From positions 23,145,355 to 23,209,354 of the forward strand of contig CM065183.1 of the NCBI GenBank assembly GCA_033026295.1: a stretch of DNA of 64,000 nt. Reading direction: 5' to 3'. This DNA comes from Channa striata. Its lineage: Eukaryota; Chordata; Actinopteri; Anabantiformes; Channidae. Position numbers and translations under genes: made by a program. Positions 1 through 9,424 of this stretch are shown here, one piece after another. The stretch's first letter is position 1, and each line of letters begins with the position of its first letter. The notes under the pieces were generated by a model. The model worked only from the letters and a program-made list of their open reading frames with translations. It had not been told where the DNA came from and searched no databases.

Positions 1-130
1 ACTTTGGACCATCAGCGGTTCATATAATATAATAATCATAGCGTGGTTCCGCATTAAAATTGAACCTGGTGCCCCTAAATTCGAGGAAATTAATGTTTTA
101 TTATTAATATCAAATCACCCAAATATAACG
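1..130. other. AT-rich flank, no gene
   Basis: The stretch is AT-rich and carries no motif I recognise. It lies beyond the point where similarity to the Penelope-like reverse transcriptase stops, near position 130-140 on the minus strand. It is either flanking genomic DNA at a truncated 3' end of that element or a heavily decayed part of the element itself. No telomeric repeats are seen here. Confidence 0.5.
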
Positions 131-1080
131 AGTTCTTGCTACAGGTGTCAGTCTCCTTAAAGAACACTTTAATGTCCAAGGTGTGGTTTTTTTCAAAATT
201 TTGACCTTTGTATGTGGTTGTTTCTAAAAAATCAACTGTTGTGAGGCTGGTGGTTGATTTTAATTTGATTGAAGCGTTGTGGTTGTTCAGCGTGGCCAAA
301 AAGTTCTCAAAATCTTCCCTTGAGTGAGTCCAGACCCCCAGATATCATCTAGATATCTGTAATAATGAAGGGGCTTCTTTTCGCAGGAAGAGAGGGCTGA
401 GTTCTCCCATTCAGCCATAAAGATGTTGGCGTAGGTTGGTGCAAATTTCTTCCCCATGGCTGTGCCTTTGATCTGTAGAAAATATTCCCCATTGAATTCA
501 AAATCGTTTCTTGTCAAATTAATTTCTAGTAATTGTAAAAGTTCCTTATCGGGCCTTTTCTTGTCTGGGTTCTGTTGTAATTTATTTTTTATGGCCTGTG
601 TGCCTTCCCTAGTGTGAATGTTTGTATACAGGCTATCAACATCCATAGTGAACAACAAAGCCTCCTGAGGAACATGGAGTTTCTTCACCTTCTATACAAA
701 GTCATACGTGTCTTTGATGTAGCTCGGGTGTGTGGTAGAGAGAGGATATAAGTAGAAATCCATGAATTCAGCGGTGAAATAAGTTTCACTACTGCAGTCG
801 GATACAATTGGTCTGCTGGGGGGAATTTCGAAGGGTTTGCTCCACTTGGCATGGTCCTTGTGAATTTTTGGGATCAAATAAAATAATCTGGCTCTGGGTT
901 CAGGGCTGCCCAACAGGTATTTTTTCTGTTTTGTTGTAATGAATTTTTTGTCATGCAGTGTTTGAATGATTTTCCCCACCAAGGGGACCGTATCAGGGTA
1001 GATGGGTCCATTCAGTTTGGTATAGTAGGTGTTGTTGTTGAGTTGTCTGTAACCCTCCCACAGATATTGCTCCCTGTCCT
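131..1080 (-). pseudogene. Penelope-like element, reverse transcriptase part (3' half, broken)
   Basis: This is the catalytic half of a Penelope-like reverse transcriptase, which copies element RNA into DNA at the insertion site. Read on the minus strand from 1080, it starts with a DREQYLWEG segment. It continues through IPKIHK (857-874), the DVDSLYTNI block, the GTAMGKKFAPTYAN block and the catalytic YLDD box (344-355), and ends shortly after an FKETDT segment. These blocks and their order are typical of Penelope/Neptune-type RTs. The copy is dead. A TAG stop interrupts it at 692-694. A one-base loss in a C run (335-339 on +) shifts the frame just after YLDD. The thumb and any C-terminal GIY-YIG endonuclease are absent, so I cannot tell whether the parent element encoded one. 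The 5' half of the same gene lies at 5861-6987, across an inserted LINE. Confidence 0.87.
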
Positions 1081-1114
1081 TACCGCAGGAGGGTAAGACT
1101 CCTCCTGCGGTAAG
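1079..1114. repeat. 14-bp perfect inverted repeat at the L2 5' junction
   Basis: Positions 1079-1092 and 1101-1114 are exact reverse complements, separated by 8 bases. The left arm begins at the junction with the Penelope-like element. The hairpin may belong to the L2 5' end or may be a small fold-back inversion made during insertion. Confidence 0.75.
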
Positions 1115-1345
1115 CGTATTGCGTCACTTCCTGTTTCTTCACACTGTTTCGGGTCTCTGCCGAAGGATTGTTCACTGGTTAATCGTAGCTTTTGTTTTGT
1201 AAATCAGTGACTTATCTGTGTATAAACTATCACTTGGGCATAAGATTTGTTTACGCAAACACCTGCTCTCCTGAAATAACTTAACAAACTAGCTAATCGC
1301 TAACTAAACCTAATCGATCTAGCTTCGTTAGCCTAGCACCTAGCA

Positions 1346-2230
1346 ATGGCTTCTCCGTCTCCTTCTGTCTCTCCTCTGACTTGCTCTGTCTGCCACATGT
1401 TTAGTTTTTCCTCTGCCTCCTTTAGTGATAACGGTACTTGTAATAAATGTGAGGTTATTGCAGCTCTGGAGGCGAGGATCTCTGAATTGGAAGCTCGGCT
1501 CCGCACCATGACAAACAATCCAGCTAGTCAGGCCCGGTAGCTGGTGCGGACCAACCTAGCATAGCCACTGTTAGCTTAGCCACTGTTAGCTGTTCCCCAG
1601 CAGTACCCGAGCAGCCGGGAAGCCAGGCCGGCTGGGTGACGGTTCGTAAGCGATCTAATGCTAAACAGACGCCCCAGGTTCACCACCAGCCGGTTCACGT
1701 TTCCAATCGATTTTCCCCACTCAGCGACACACCCGCTGAGGAACGAACTCTGGTAATTGGCGACTCCATAGTCAGAAACGTGAACTTAGAGACGCCAGCG
1801 CCATAGTCCAATGTTACCCTGGGGCCAGAGCGGCGACATCGAATCCTATTTGAAGCTCCTGTCTAAGGATAAACGTAGATACCGTAAGATCATTATTCAT
1901 GCAGGAACAAATGACGCCCGATTACGCAAATCGGAGGTCACTAAAACAAATATTGAATCGGTGTGTAACTTTGCAAAAACAATGTCGGACTCGTAGTTTT
2001 CTCTGGACCCCTGCCAAATCTGATCAGTGACGACATGTATAGCCGCATGTCGTCATTCAACCGCTGGCTGTCTAGGTGGTGTCCAGCAAACGATGTGGGC
2101 TACATAGACAATTGGAAAAGTTTTTGGGAAAACCTAGGCTTATTAGGAGAGACGGCATCCATCCTACTTTGGACGGTGCTCTCTCTTATCAAAAATATGG
2201 CTGATTTTATTAGACAACCAAAAGATTGAC
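1346..2230 (+). pseudogene. L2 ORF1 remnant (Cys motif, coiled coil, SGNH esterase-like domain)
   Basis: The chosen start is the ATG at 1346, after about 265 bp of 5' UTR. The first 64 codons encode a CxxC/CxxC-type segment (CSVC ... CNKC) and a short heptad-like stretch (IAALEARISELEARL), then stop at 1538-1540. Further on, in shifted frames, are the landmarks of an SGNH hydrolase: block [11 protein letters not shown] with GDS at 1759-1767, a block III-like HAGTND at 1898-1915, and a block V DGIH at 2151-2162. CR1/L2 ORF1 proteins often carry such an esterase-like domain, thought to help the RNA-protein particle. At least two frameshifts and several stops separate these blocks, so no complete protein can be made. 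Confidence 0.78.
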
Positions 2231-2466
2231 AATCCAGAGTTGAGCCTAGGACGCAGAGATCCAGTCCTACACGCCTCTCTGCAGTATCCTTACCGCCGTT
2301 ACCCCCCACAACTCCCATACTCCTATAGAAACTGTGTCTGTTCCCGATTAACTAAATTTTACAAACTAAAAATGATCACAAGAGGAGTTAATCATAATAA
2401 CTTAATAAAAATCAGGACTGCTCCTCTTACTGAACAAAAACTAAAACACTTAAATGTGGATTATTA

Positions 2467-3110
2467 AATATCAGATCTCTCTCATCTAAATCTCTGTTAG
2501 TAAATGACTTGATAAGTGATCATCAATTCGATTTATTTTGTCTCACCGAAACCTGGTTGCAGAAGGAAGAATATGTTAGTTTAAATGAGTCAACCCCCAA
2601 GTCATATTAACTATCATGTTCCTAGAAGCTCAGGCCGAGGTGGAGGAGTAGCAGCAATCTATCACTCAAGCTTACCGATAAACCCTAGACCTAAACATAG
2701 TTATAACTCATTTGAGAGTCTTACTCTGAGACTTTCACACCCAAGTTGGAAAACTCAAAATCCACTTCTATTTGTTATTGTGTATCGTCCTCCAGTCCCT
2801 TATTCTGAATTTTTGACTGAATTCTCAGATTTTCTAGCCGACTTAGTGCTTAGTGCAGATAAAGTCGTCATAGTGGGCGATTTTAACATTCATGTAGATG
2901 CTGACAGTAACTCCCTCAACACAGCATTTACTTCATTATTACATTCAATTGGTTTCTCTCAAATTGTAAATGAACCCACTCACTGTTTTAGTCACACCCT
3001 AGACCTTGTCCTTGCATACGGTATTGAAATTGATAAAAAACAGTATTTCCTCATAATTCTGTTCTCTCTGACCATTTCCTAATAACATTTGAATTTAGTT
3101 TATTGGACTA
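2467..3110 (+). pseudogene. L2 ORF2 remnant, apurinic/apyrimidinic-type endonuclease domain
   Basis: This is the N-terminal part of LINE ORF2, which nicks target DNA to prime reverse transcription. NIRSL and LTETWL segments lie in the first frame. After a shift near 2590, the continuous frame from 2585 contains the GGGVAAIY, VYRPP and VGDFNIHVD blocks (GDFN at 2876-2887) and the HTLDLVL segment. These match the order in L2/CR1 endonucleases. A frame change near 3040 precedes the SDHFLI block. The frame is then degraded between about 3190 and 3630, where fragments of the linker before the RT can be followed only in mixed frames. Confidence 0.8.
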
Positions 3111-3631
3111 CACGGCAGCTAGAAAGAAGTTCTGCTTCAGTAGGTGTTTATCTGAAAACACTGTGAACAAATTTAAGGAAATGATCCCTTCATCATTTAC
3201 TTCAACATGTACTGATATAACAGAGTAGCCTCATTAACTGTACTCCTGCACAAGTTGATTACCTTACTGATAATTATGCAGCATCTTTACGTTCCATACT
3301 TGATAGTGTTGCCCCTCTAAAAAAGAAGGCAGTAATTCTGAATAGGCGGTCTCCATGGTATAGCTCGCACACCCGCAATTTAAAGCAGGCGTCACGAAGA
3401 CTAGAAAGGAAGTGGCGTTCCACTCATTCACAAGAATCACGCCTAGCCTGGAAAAAGACTTTATACTTATACAAATTAGCACTCCGTAAAGCCAGAACAG
3501 CTTATTATTCATCACTAACAGAGCAAAACAAGAACAACCCCCGGTTTCTTTTCAGCACTGTAGCCAGGCTGACTAAGAGCCATAGTTCAGTTGAGACTAG
3601 TATTCCCTCAACACTATGTAGCAATGACTTC

Positions 3632-5314
3632 ATGACCTTCTTCACAAACAAAATCATAGCTATTAGAAACAAAATTCACCAGACCCTCCCCACAAATACA
3701 ACAGAATTAGAATCATCAGTAAGTCCTCAGTCCCTTTTAGACTGCTTTGTGCCCATAGACCCTGCTGCACTAACTTCAATTATTATGGCATCTAAACCAA
3801 CAACATGTCTGCTAGACCCTATTCCAGTTAGACTGCTCAAAGATGCTCTACCCTTATTAGACACGTTCATATTAGATATCATTAATCTATCCTTACAAAC
3901 AGGATATGTACCAAAGGCCTATAAGGTAGCTGTAATCAAACCTCTACTTAAAAACCTAGTCTGGATCCAGATGTCTTAGCCAATTACAGACCAATATCCA
4001 ATCTCCCTTTATTTCTAAAATACTTGAAAAAGTAGTTGTAAAGCAATTATGTGACCACCTGCGCAGAAACGACTTGTTTGAAGAATTTCAGTCAGGATTT
4101 AGAGTTCATCATAGCACAGAAACCGCACTGATTAAAGTCACCAATGATCTTCTTCTGGCTTCAGATAACGGACTTGTCTCTATACTAGTTCTGCTAGATC
4201 TTAGTGCTGCATTTGACACCATTGATCACAGAATATTATTACAGAGACTAGAACATGTAATTGGAATTAAAGGAACAGCACTAAATTGGTTTAAATCGTA
4301 TCTATCAGATAGATTCCAATGTACTCACGTTAATGATGAATCTTCGACATACACAAAAGTTAGTTATGGAATTTCACAAGGCTCTGTATTAGGACCAATA
4401 CTCTTTACTCTATATATGTCTCCCCTTGGCAACATTATTAGAAAACACTGCTAAATTTTCACTGCTACGCTGATGACACGCAGTTATATCTATCTATGAA
4501 ACCTGATGAAACAAATAAATTAATCAAACTACAAGCATGTCTTAAAGATATAAGGGACTGGATGACGTATAATTTTCTTGTTCTAAACTCACATAAAACT
4601 GAAGTTATTGTATTTGGGCCTAATAGTCTAAGAGACATGTTTTCTAACCATATCGCTACTTTAGACGACATAACTCTTGCCCCCAGTAGTACTGCAAGGA
4701 ATCTTGGAGTCATCTTTGACCAGGATTTGTCATTTACCTCACAGATAAAGCAAATCTCTAGAACAGCCTTCTTCCACCTACGGAACATTGCCAAAATTAG
4801 GAGCATCCTGTCCCAAAGCGATGCTGAAAAATTGGTTCATGCATTTGTTACTTCTAGATTGGACTATTGTAATTCTCTACTTTCAGGCTGCCCCAGTAAC
4901 TCTCTAAAAAGCCTCCAATTAATCCAAAATGCTGCAGCAAGATTACTGACTGGGATTGGTAAGAGAGATCATATTTCACCTTCATTAGCTTCTCTCCATT
5001 GGCTTCCAATTAAATGCAGAATAGAATTTAAAACCCTTCTTCTTACCTATAAAGCTTTAAACGGCCAAGCCCCATCATATTTAAAAGATCTCTTAGTACC
5101 ATATCATCCTACTAGACCACTTCGGTCCCAAAATGCAGGCCTACTTGTGGTTCCCAGAATTTCCAAAAATAGAGTGGGAGGCAGAGCCTTTAGCTATCAA
5201 GCTCCTCTCCTGTGGAACCAGCTCCCAGTCCAGATTCGGGAAGCAGACACCCTCCCTATTTTTAAGACTAGGCTAAAAACCTTCCTTTTTGATAAAGCTT
5301 ATAGTTGGTTATAG
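3632..5314 (+). pseudogene. L2 ORF2 remnant, reverse transcriptase and C-terminal domain
   Basis: This is the reverse transcriptase of the LINE. The segment at 3632-3979 has the DPIPVRLLKD and finger motifs. After a shift, ANYRPISNLP (near 3980-4010) leads to FQSGFR and LDLSAAFDTIDH, then GISQGSVLGPILFTLY (4074-4454). The catalytic YADD is at 4466-4477, one frameshift downstream of the stop at 4454. The final 272-codon open stretch (to the stop at 5314) holds the LGVIFD, FFHLRNIAKIR, DYCNSLL, NAAARLLTG, HWLPI and PLLWNQLP segments typical of the L2/CR1 C-terminus. That long clean 3' portion suggests a fairly young insertion, but at least three frame breaks make ORF2 inactive. Confidence 0.88.
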
Positions 5315-5860
5315 TCATGCTGCTATAGGCTTAGACTGCTGGGGGACTCTGCACTGAGCCACTTCCTCTTCTCTTCATTCTCTCCTCTCACCCCACATCT
5401 ATAATGTCACCACTGTATGACATTAACTCTGTGTCTTCTTTGTCCCATAGTCGTCTCTCTCCCTCTCTTTCCCCCTCTCTCTCTCCCTGTCCACAGGTGT
5501 CCCCGGATTTGGCGCTGTGTGTCCTCCAGTGTGCAGCTACTTTTCCTATTAACCTGCTCAATGTTTTGTTGTTGCTTTTGTTGCTCTGTTCTTTTCTCTC
5601 TCCACTTTTCTCTCTCCACTTTCCACTCTGCCCAACCGGTCAAGGCAGATGGCCGTCCTCCCTGAGCCTGGTTCTGCTGGAGGTTTCTTCCGTTAAAGGG
5701 AGTTTTTCCGCTCCACTGTTGCCTATGTCTTGCTCAAGGGGGATTTGTTGGGTTTTCTCTACCTGTTTGTATAGTCTTGACTTTATTATGTAAAGTGCCC
5801 TGAGATGACCTTGTTGTAAATTGGCGCTATATAAATAAAGTTGAATTGAATTGAATTGAA
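5315..5860 (+). other. L2 3' UTR and (TTGAA)n tail
   Basis: The region after the ORF2 stop is pyrimidine-rich, then enters a conserved block that ends with a run of TTGAA repeats at 5841-5860. The reverse transcriptase of L2 elements recognises such a 3' end. Open frames in both strands here (for example 5404-5793) are incidental. Confidence 0.85.
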
Positions 5861-6987
5861 CTATCACGGCACTGCCCTTGTCTGCTGGTTTTATGATAAT
5901 GTGGTTGTTTTGCTTGAGTTCCAAAAGGGCCCGGGCCTCCTCCATATTGAGGTTGGGCCTGACTCGACACATCTGAAATGCCAGATTGAAATAATCCAGG
6001 TCGGCCCTGATGAGGGCTGGGATTTCTTGGGGCAGTCTGCTGTTAGGTGGCGTCCAGTCGGATTTGGGTGTGAAGGGTGGCGGTTGGTCATTTTCTTTGC
6101 CCTGGTAGTAAGCAGCTAATTTCAGCCACCTGTGGTACTGCTGAATGTCCCATCTGCCCTGCTCCTTGATGTTCATATTGATGCCCTTGGTGGGGACAAA
6201 CGTGAGGGGGTAGGTCAGTTTGAAGTTCTTGGCTAAAACTACAACATTTTTATTCCCCTCCTGTATAGGCAGGCTTATGGGGATTGTGAGTTTACATACT
6301 CACACCAGTGTTGCAACATGTGGCGGGCAGTGGCCGTTGTCCAATGGACGTTATCCCCCTCCCTAAACTTTGCCACAGGCAGTTCAGGTATGAACTTGTG
6401 GTGTTTGCAGATGTACATGTTGAGGGCAAGAAGGTTGTTCTGTTCCCTCAAAGGCAACGACCTGGAATAATTTATCAGGGGGATCCAGATCTCCGCCTGT
6501 GGAAATCAGAGCTTTGCAGCCCTGACTGCAGCCTGCAGCTGCTTCATGGAGGTCTGTTTGACATTCTGCGACCTGTTGTTTAGGCCAAAAGACAGCACCA
6601 CTTGCTCCACAACCGTAGAGCAAGTAGCTTTGGTCATTATGGACTCCGCATGTCTGAAAGTGGCCCCGGGAAGCTGTCAATTTGCAAATCAGCTATCTGC
6701 AAAGGTGGAAATCTGCCTGTGTTGGAGTCCCCAAGAATGAGCCACTTTTTTCCCACACTAAGACTCTAATCTTGCATTTTCTTGGCAGTATTGAGGTGTC
6801 TGGTGGGTCTGCGTGTTGGTGTGAGCAATCTGGGTTCTGGTTCAGGGGCCAAGTCAGCTCTGAGTTGACTGCTCAGGTCCAGGCAGGTCTGGACTGCTCT
6901 TTTTAATTTTGTAACCCTAACTGGGGTCAAACCAGAATCTGTCTGGATGAGCTGGGCTGTAGGTGGTGCATTTTCCCTTTGGTCCAC
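5861..6987 (-). pseudogene. Penelope-like element, N-terminal part with SGNH-like domain (5' half, broken)
   Basis: This is the first half of the element's reading frame, from an ATG at 6985-6987. A proline-rich leader of about 70 codons is followed by an SGNH-hydrolase-like domain: LGDSN at 6721-6735 (block I), FGLNNR at 6572-6589 (block III-like), GDNVHW at 6341-6358 (block V, D and H both present). A linker with FVPTKGIN leads to LKQNNHIIIKPADKG (KPADKG at 5874-5891), the usual entry to Penelope-type RTs. The frame breaks at TAG 6766-6768, TGA 6506-6508 (plausibly a decayed CGA) and a frameshift near 6273-6280. The reading then runs into the inserted LINE and resumes at 1080. The enzymatic role of the SGNH part is inferred from motifs only. 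Confidence 0.8.
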
Positions 6988-7022
6988 CAGGACGAGTATA
7001 AAAATAAAAACACTTCTACGAA

Positions 7023-7081
7023 CAGGCTTAAATCACGACGTTTCGGTCCTGATAAGGACCTTCTTCAGGTATGGATCCCTG
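7023..7081 (-). ncRNA. Hammerhead-ribozyme-like motif 5' of the PLE gene
   Basis: On the minus strand the order is CUGAAGA (7062-7068), one unpaired A, a 5-bp stem II (GGUCC/GGACC with a 6-nt loop), then GAAA (7041-7044), C-GUC-G and an outer CAGG/CCUG pairing for stem I (7078-7081 with 7023-7026). Penelope-like elements are known to carry small type I hammerheads in their terminal repeats, and this one lies about 36 bp upstream of the element's start codon. Departures from the textbook core are the extra A before stem II, a two-pair helix III, and a G where the cleavage-site base is expected. It may be a decayed copy. Confidence 0.6.
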
Positions 7082-7224
7082 GGTCCTTAGGGTTAGGAAA
7101 ATGATACGGTGAGGAGATAGAGAATGGAATTCTGTCGCCGGGAACTGGCGACTGAATTCAATGCACAGGCCATCACTGTACTCCATGGACCCTGGCTACT
7201 TCTCATTAAGGGTTAGGGTTAGGG
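7082..7224. other. Short spacer with interstitial TTAGGG copies, no gene
   Basis: This is unrecognised sequence bounded by short TTAGGG tracts near 7085-7098 and 7207-7224. An inverted repeat around 7131-7160 (GAATTC ... GAATTC flanking CGCCGGGAACTGGCG) is visible. No coding frame is supported. Confidence 0.5.
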
Positions 7225-7694
7225 GAATTAGTTTATCTTGATGACTCTCCCCGCTTCATCAAACGACTGGGCGGTTTGGTGTGGAGAGCCAAAGGCAAGG
7301 CACGGGCCAACGCTTGTCACTCAAATTCCCAGGCACTGTGCGTCTCCCCAGTCCTGTGTGCATTGTCTAATTCTCAAATGTTTAGGACAAACGATAGTCA
7401 TCCTGAGAGAGCTATGTTGTTAGGCTAGGCGATGTTACACGGCAGCCCCCAGGAGACCCTGAGACAGCTGCATTGTTGAAGCTAAGCGACAGCCCCCAGG
7501 AGACCCTGAGACAGCTGTGTTATTGAATTTAGGCTAAGCTAAGCGGCAGCCCCCAGGAGACCCTGAGACAGCTGCATTTTGGAAGCTAAACGACAGCCCC
7601 CAGGAGACCCTGAGACAGCTGTGTTATTTAAGCTAGGTTATGCTAGGTTCAGGCTAAGCGAAAGTCCCGAGGAGATCCTGAGCTAGCTGTGTTA
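7225..7694. repeat. Subtelomeric module, copy 1 of 3
   Basis: This 470-bp module begins GAATTAGTTTATC and is bounded on both sides by TTAGGG repeats. It is almost identical to 12209-12679 and similar to a shorter copy from 12945. Its second half is a minisatellite (7443-7690). No coding potential is evident. Confidence 0.85.
7443..7690. repeat. ~47-bp minisatellite, five copies
   Basis: A CAGCCCCCAGGAGACCCTGA core followed by GACAGCTG recurs starting at 7443, 7490, 7547 and 7594, with a divergent fifth copy near 7665. Spacing is 47 to 57 bp. The same array occurs in the other module copies. Confidence 0.85.
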
Positions 7695-7757
7695 GGGTTA
7701 GGGTTAGGGTTAGGGTTAGGGTTAGGGTTAGAGGGTTAGGGTTAGAGGGTTAGGCAT
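7690..7757 (+). repeat. Interstitial telomeric tract (TTAGGG)n
   Basis: About ten TTAGGG-type units, with a few AGAGGG variants at the right end. The G-rich strand is +. Confidence 0.95.
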
Positions 7758-7945
7758 TGTGTGAGCTGCCGGTCCCCCACCTCGCCGGACCGGGAATGCA
7801 CTGGCCATCCCGCGGGGCCCCGTCCTCAGCCGATCCCTGGGCCAACCCTGTGCAAAAGTGTTACGAGGAAGCCTGCCCCGTCTGCCGTAGCGGACCTCCG
7901 TCCACTGAGTGGGATCCCCGTAGCTCATGGCGGCAGTGTGTGTTT
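7758..7945. other. GC-rich spacer, no gene recognised
   Basis: This is a GC-rich stretch with short open frames on both strands that show no recognisable domain. It directly abuts an AT-rich segment. Confidence 0.4.
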
Positions 7946-8330
7946 TATTTATTTTGATTTATTTTAATCCAAAAAAGGAAGAGGAAGTGGCCAAAAGGTA
8001 AGTATTTAACAAAAAAAGTATTTATTTTCAAAAAACAGCAACAAAAATGTAATCAAGCACCAGCAGCAAGTACCACAAGTAGCTGCACGTTATAAAACAG
8101 AAAAGAAAATGACTGCCAGCGAAAAAAAATTAAATAAAGTATCCATTATTAAATAAACCAAAAGAAAAATCCGTGCATTCTCAGAAAAAAACGTAAATAG
8201 GCACTAGCAGCAACTAACACAAACCTCTGTGCGTTTGAAAACAGAAAAAAACACGGCTGCCAGCGAAAAAACGGAGAACAGAAAAGATCGTCAATACAAA
8301 ACAAAATAAACAGAATATACCTTCACCTTT
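7946..8330. repeat. AT-rich spacer with a degenerate ~144-bp direct repeat
   Basis: Two related blocks each run from a CACCAGCAGCAA/CACTAGCAGCAA segment, through CAGAAAA-rich sequence, to CTGCCAGCGAAAAAA. The CTGCCAGCG markers are at 8113 and 8257. No coding frame is seen. Confidence 0.55.
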
Positions 8331-8362
8331 AGAGAAACTGCTCCAAATAAAGTAGTAGTGTG

Positions 8363-8411
8363 TCCCACAAAAAGCAACGTTTCGCCGCTAGGGCCTTCTT
8401 CAGGCGTGGGA
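8363..8411 (-). ncRNA. Solo hammerhead-ribozyme-like motif
   Basis: On the minus strand there is CUGAAGA (8397-8403), a short stem II (GCC/GGC), GAAA (8380-8383), C-GUU-G, and a perfect 6-bp outer stem I (UCCCAC 406-411 with GUGGGA 63-68 of the 8300-8400 region). It shares the extra A after CUGAAGA and the GAAACGU signature with the other motifs in the window. No PLE coding sequence is attached, so it may mark a solo terminal repeat. Confidence 0.5.
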
Positions 8412-9118
8412 AATACTTAAAAGAAGCAGCAGAAGGTCCGCGTGTGTCTGCGTCGCCGTCTGAGCCGAACTGAGCAGACTCCGCTCCACTTCCGTAAACA
8501 ACGGCGTCACTTCCTGTCCGCCGCGATATGTGTCCGGCCACTTCCTGTGTCGCAGTATAATCGGTCCGGGCGCATTTGCGGACTTTATACATGCATTGTA
8601 ATGCATAACAAACAATCCAACAGAAATAAACCAGTACAGCTCCACGAATACATTTTGAAACTTAATATTGACAAAAATACTTATCCTCAACAGGTAAAAC
8701 AACGAAACAGTGGAGCAGCAGAGTAAGGTAAGTTTTTTTTCCTTTTTTTTCCATCCAGAAATACACACATTTATATGAATATGTATAAGAAAAAAATGTG
8801 TAAATAAATTAAAAAAATTAATTTTATATTACTACATAAATTTTCCATAACAACTGTTGTTTCCTTTTTTGGGTTGCAGCAATGGAGTAACACACCCATC
8901 CCAAAAAAAACCCGTCAGTAGTAAGCACACAATCCAACGCTTTATACACATACATGACAAAGAAAATGAGAAACTGACATTATAGCCATGTAAGTATTAA
9001 CATGCAATTTATGTTATATTAGTAGCACAATGCTCTTCCAATTATTAATTTTATGTTGTCATTTTTATTGCATTTGTATTGCATTCAAAACAACACAATC
9101 CTCCTCCCCCCACCGACT
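8412..9118. other. Intergenic: CpG-rich then AT-rich, no gene
   Basis: About 8420-8590 is CpG-rich and contains two CACTTCCTGT (ETS-like) words. From 8600 on it becomes AT-rich with poly-T/poly-A runs. Short open frames on both strands have no recognisable domain. Confidence 0.5.
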
Positions 9119-9250
9119 TAGGGTTAGGGCCAGGGCTGGAAGTAGGTTAGGGTTAGGGTTAGGTTAGGGTTAGGGTTAGGGTAGGGTTAGGGTTAGGGTA
9201 GGGTTAGGGTTAGGGTAGGGTTAGGGTTAGGGTTAGGGTTAGGGTTAGGC
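9119..9250 (+). repeat. Interstitial telomeric tract with TAGGG/TTAGGG variants
   Basis: The tract is TTAGGG copies interrupted by one-base-short units (GGGTAGGG), with the G-rich strand on +. Confidence 0.95.
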
Positions 9251-9287
9251 AAGAAAGCGTCCCTCCTAAGGAACGAGGATGGGTTAG

Positions 9288-9387
9288 GGTTAGGAGAGAT
9301 AAATAAACCTGGACTCCAAGAGTCCAGGGAAGTGCACGGGCACGTTACACTGTCCCTGTTCCCCAAAGCACACTCCCCCCTCAGAAG
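9288..9387 (+). repeat. Truncated head of a satellite-family unit
   Basis: This segment aligns with the start of later monomers. GGAGAG...AAATA is followed by the hairpin GGACTC-CAA-GAGTCC, then AAGTGCACGGGCACGTTACACTGTCC and CCCCAAAGCACACTCCCCCC. It is cut off by a telomeric tract after about 100 bp. It shows that the family predates the homogeneous array and that units end against TTAGGG repeats. Confidence 0.75.
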
Positions 9388-9424
9388 GGTTAGGGTTAGG
9401 GTTAGGGTTAGGGTTAGGGTTAGG
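9388..9424 (+). repeat. Interstitial telomeric tract
   Basis: About six TTAGGG units separate the truncated unit from the first subfamily A unit. Confidence 0.95.

Larger units (their letters stand above)
1081..5860 (+). mobile_element. L2/Maui-clade non-LTR retrotransposon (LINE), nearly full length, decayed
   Basis: The element has a 5' UTR, an ORF1 with a Cys-rich/coiled-coil start and an SGNH (esterase-like) domain, and an ORF2 with an AP endonuclease and a YADD reverse transcriptase. It ends in a conserved 3' UTR with a short tandem tail (TTGAA repeats, 5841-5860). This architecture and tail are those of teleost L2/Maui LINEs. Both ORFs carry several frameshifts and stops, so it is non-autonomous now. 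It is inserted inside the Penelope-like gene: the PLE coding sequence stops at the codons for GSAVIV on the right (from 5861) and resumes at DREQ on the left (to 1080), with at most a codon or so ambiguous. No long target-site duplication is visible. The LINE is in opposite orientation to its host element and must be younger than it. Confidence 0.88.

Noticed and set aside
1..140. C-terminal GIY-YIG endonuclease of the Penelope-like element
   Set aside because: The protein similarity fades after the FKETDT segment near 140 and no GIY or YIG motif is visible in the remaining bases in any frame I followed.
5404..5793. Open frames on both strands in 5404-5793
   Set aside because: They lie in the L2 3' UTR, whose sequence is typical of that LINE family.
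7131..7160. GAATTC-flanked inverted repeat as a possible target or operator
   Set aside because: It is short, occurs once, and has no supporting neighbour. It is probably a chance palindrome in repeat-derived DNA.
7728..7967. Three overlapping open frames in a GC-rich spacer
   Set aside because: They occur on both strands in the same bases, without a domain or plausible start context, and are expected by chance in GC-rich sequence.
8400..8768. Open frames on both strands downstream of the solo hammerhead motif
   Set aside because: No recognisable motifs. They overlap each other and an AT-rich low-complexity end.
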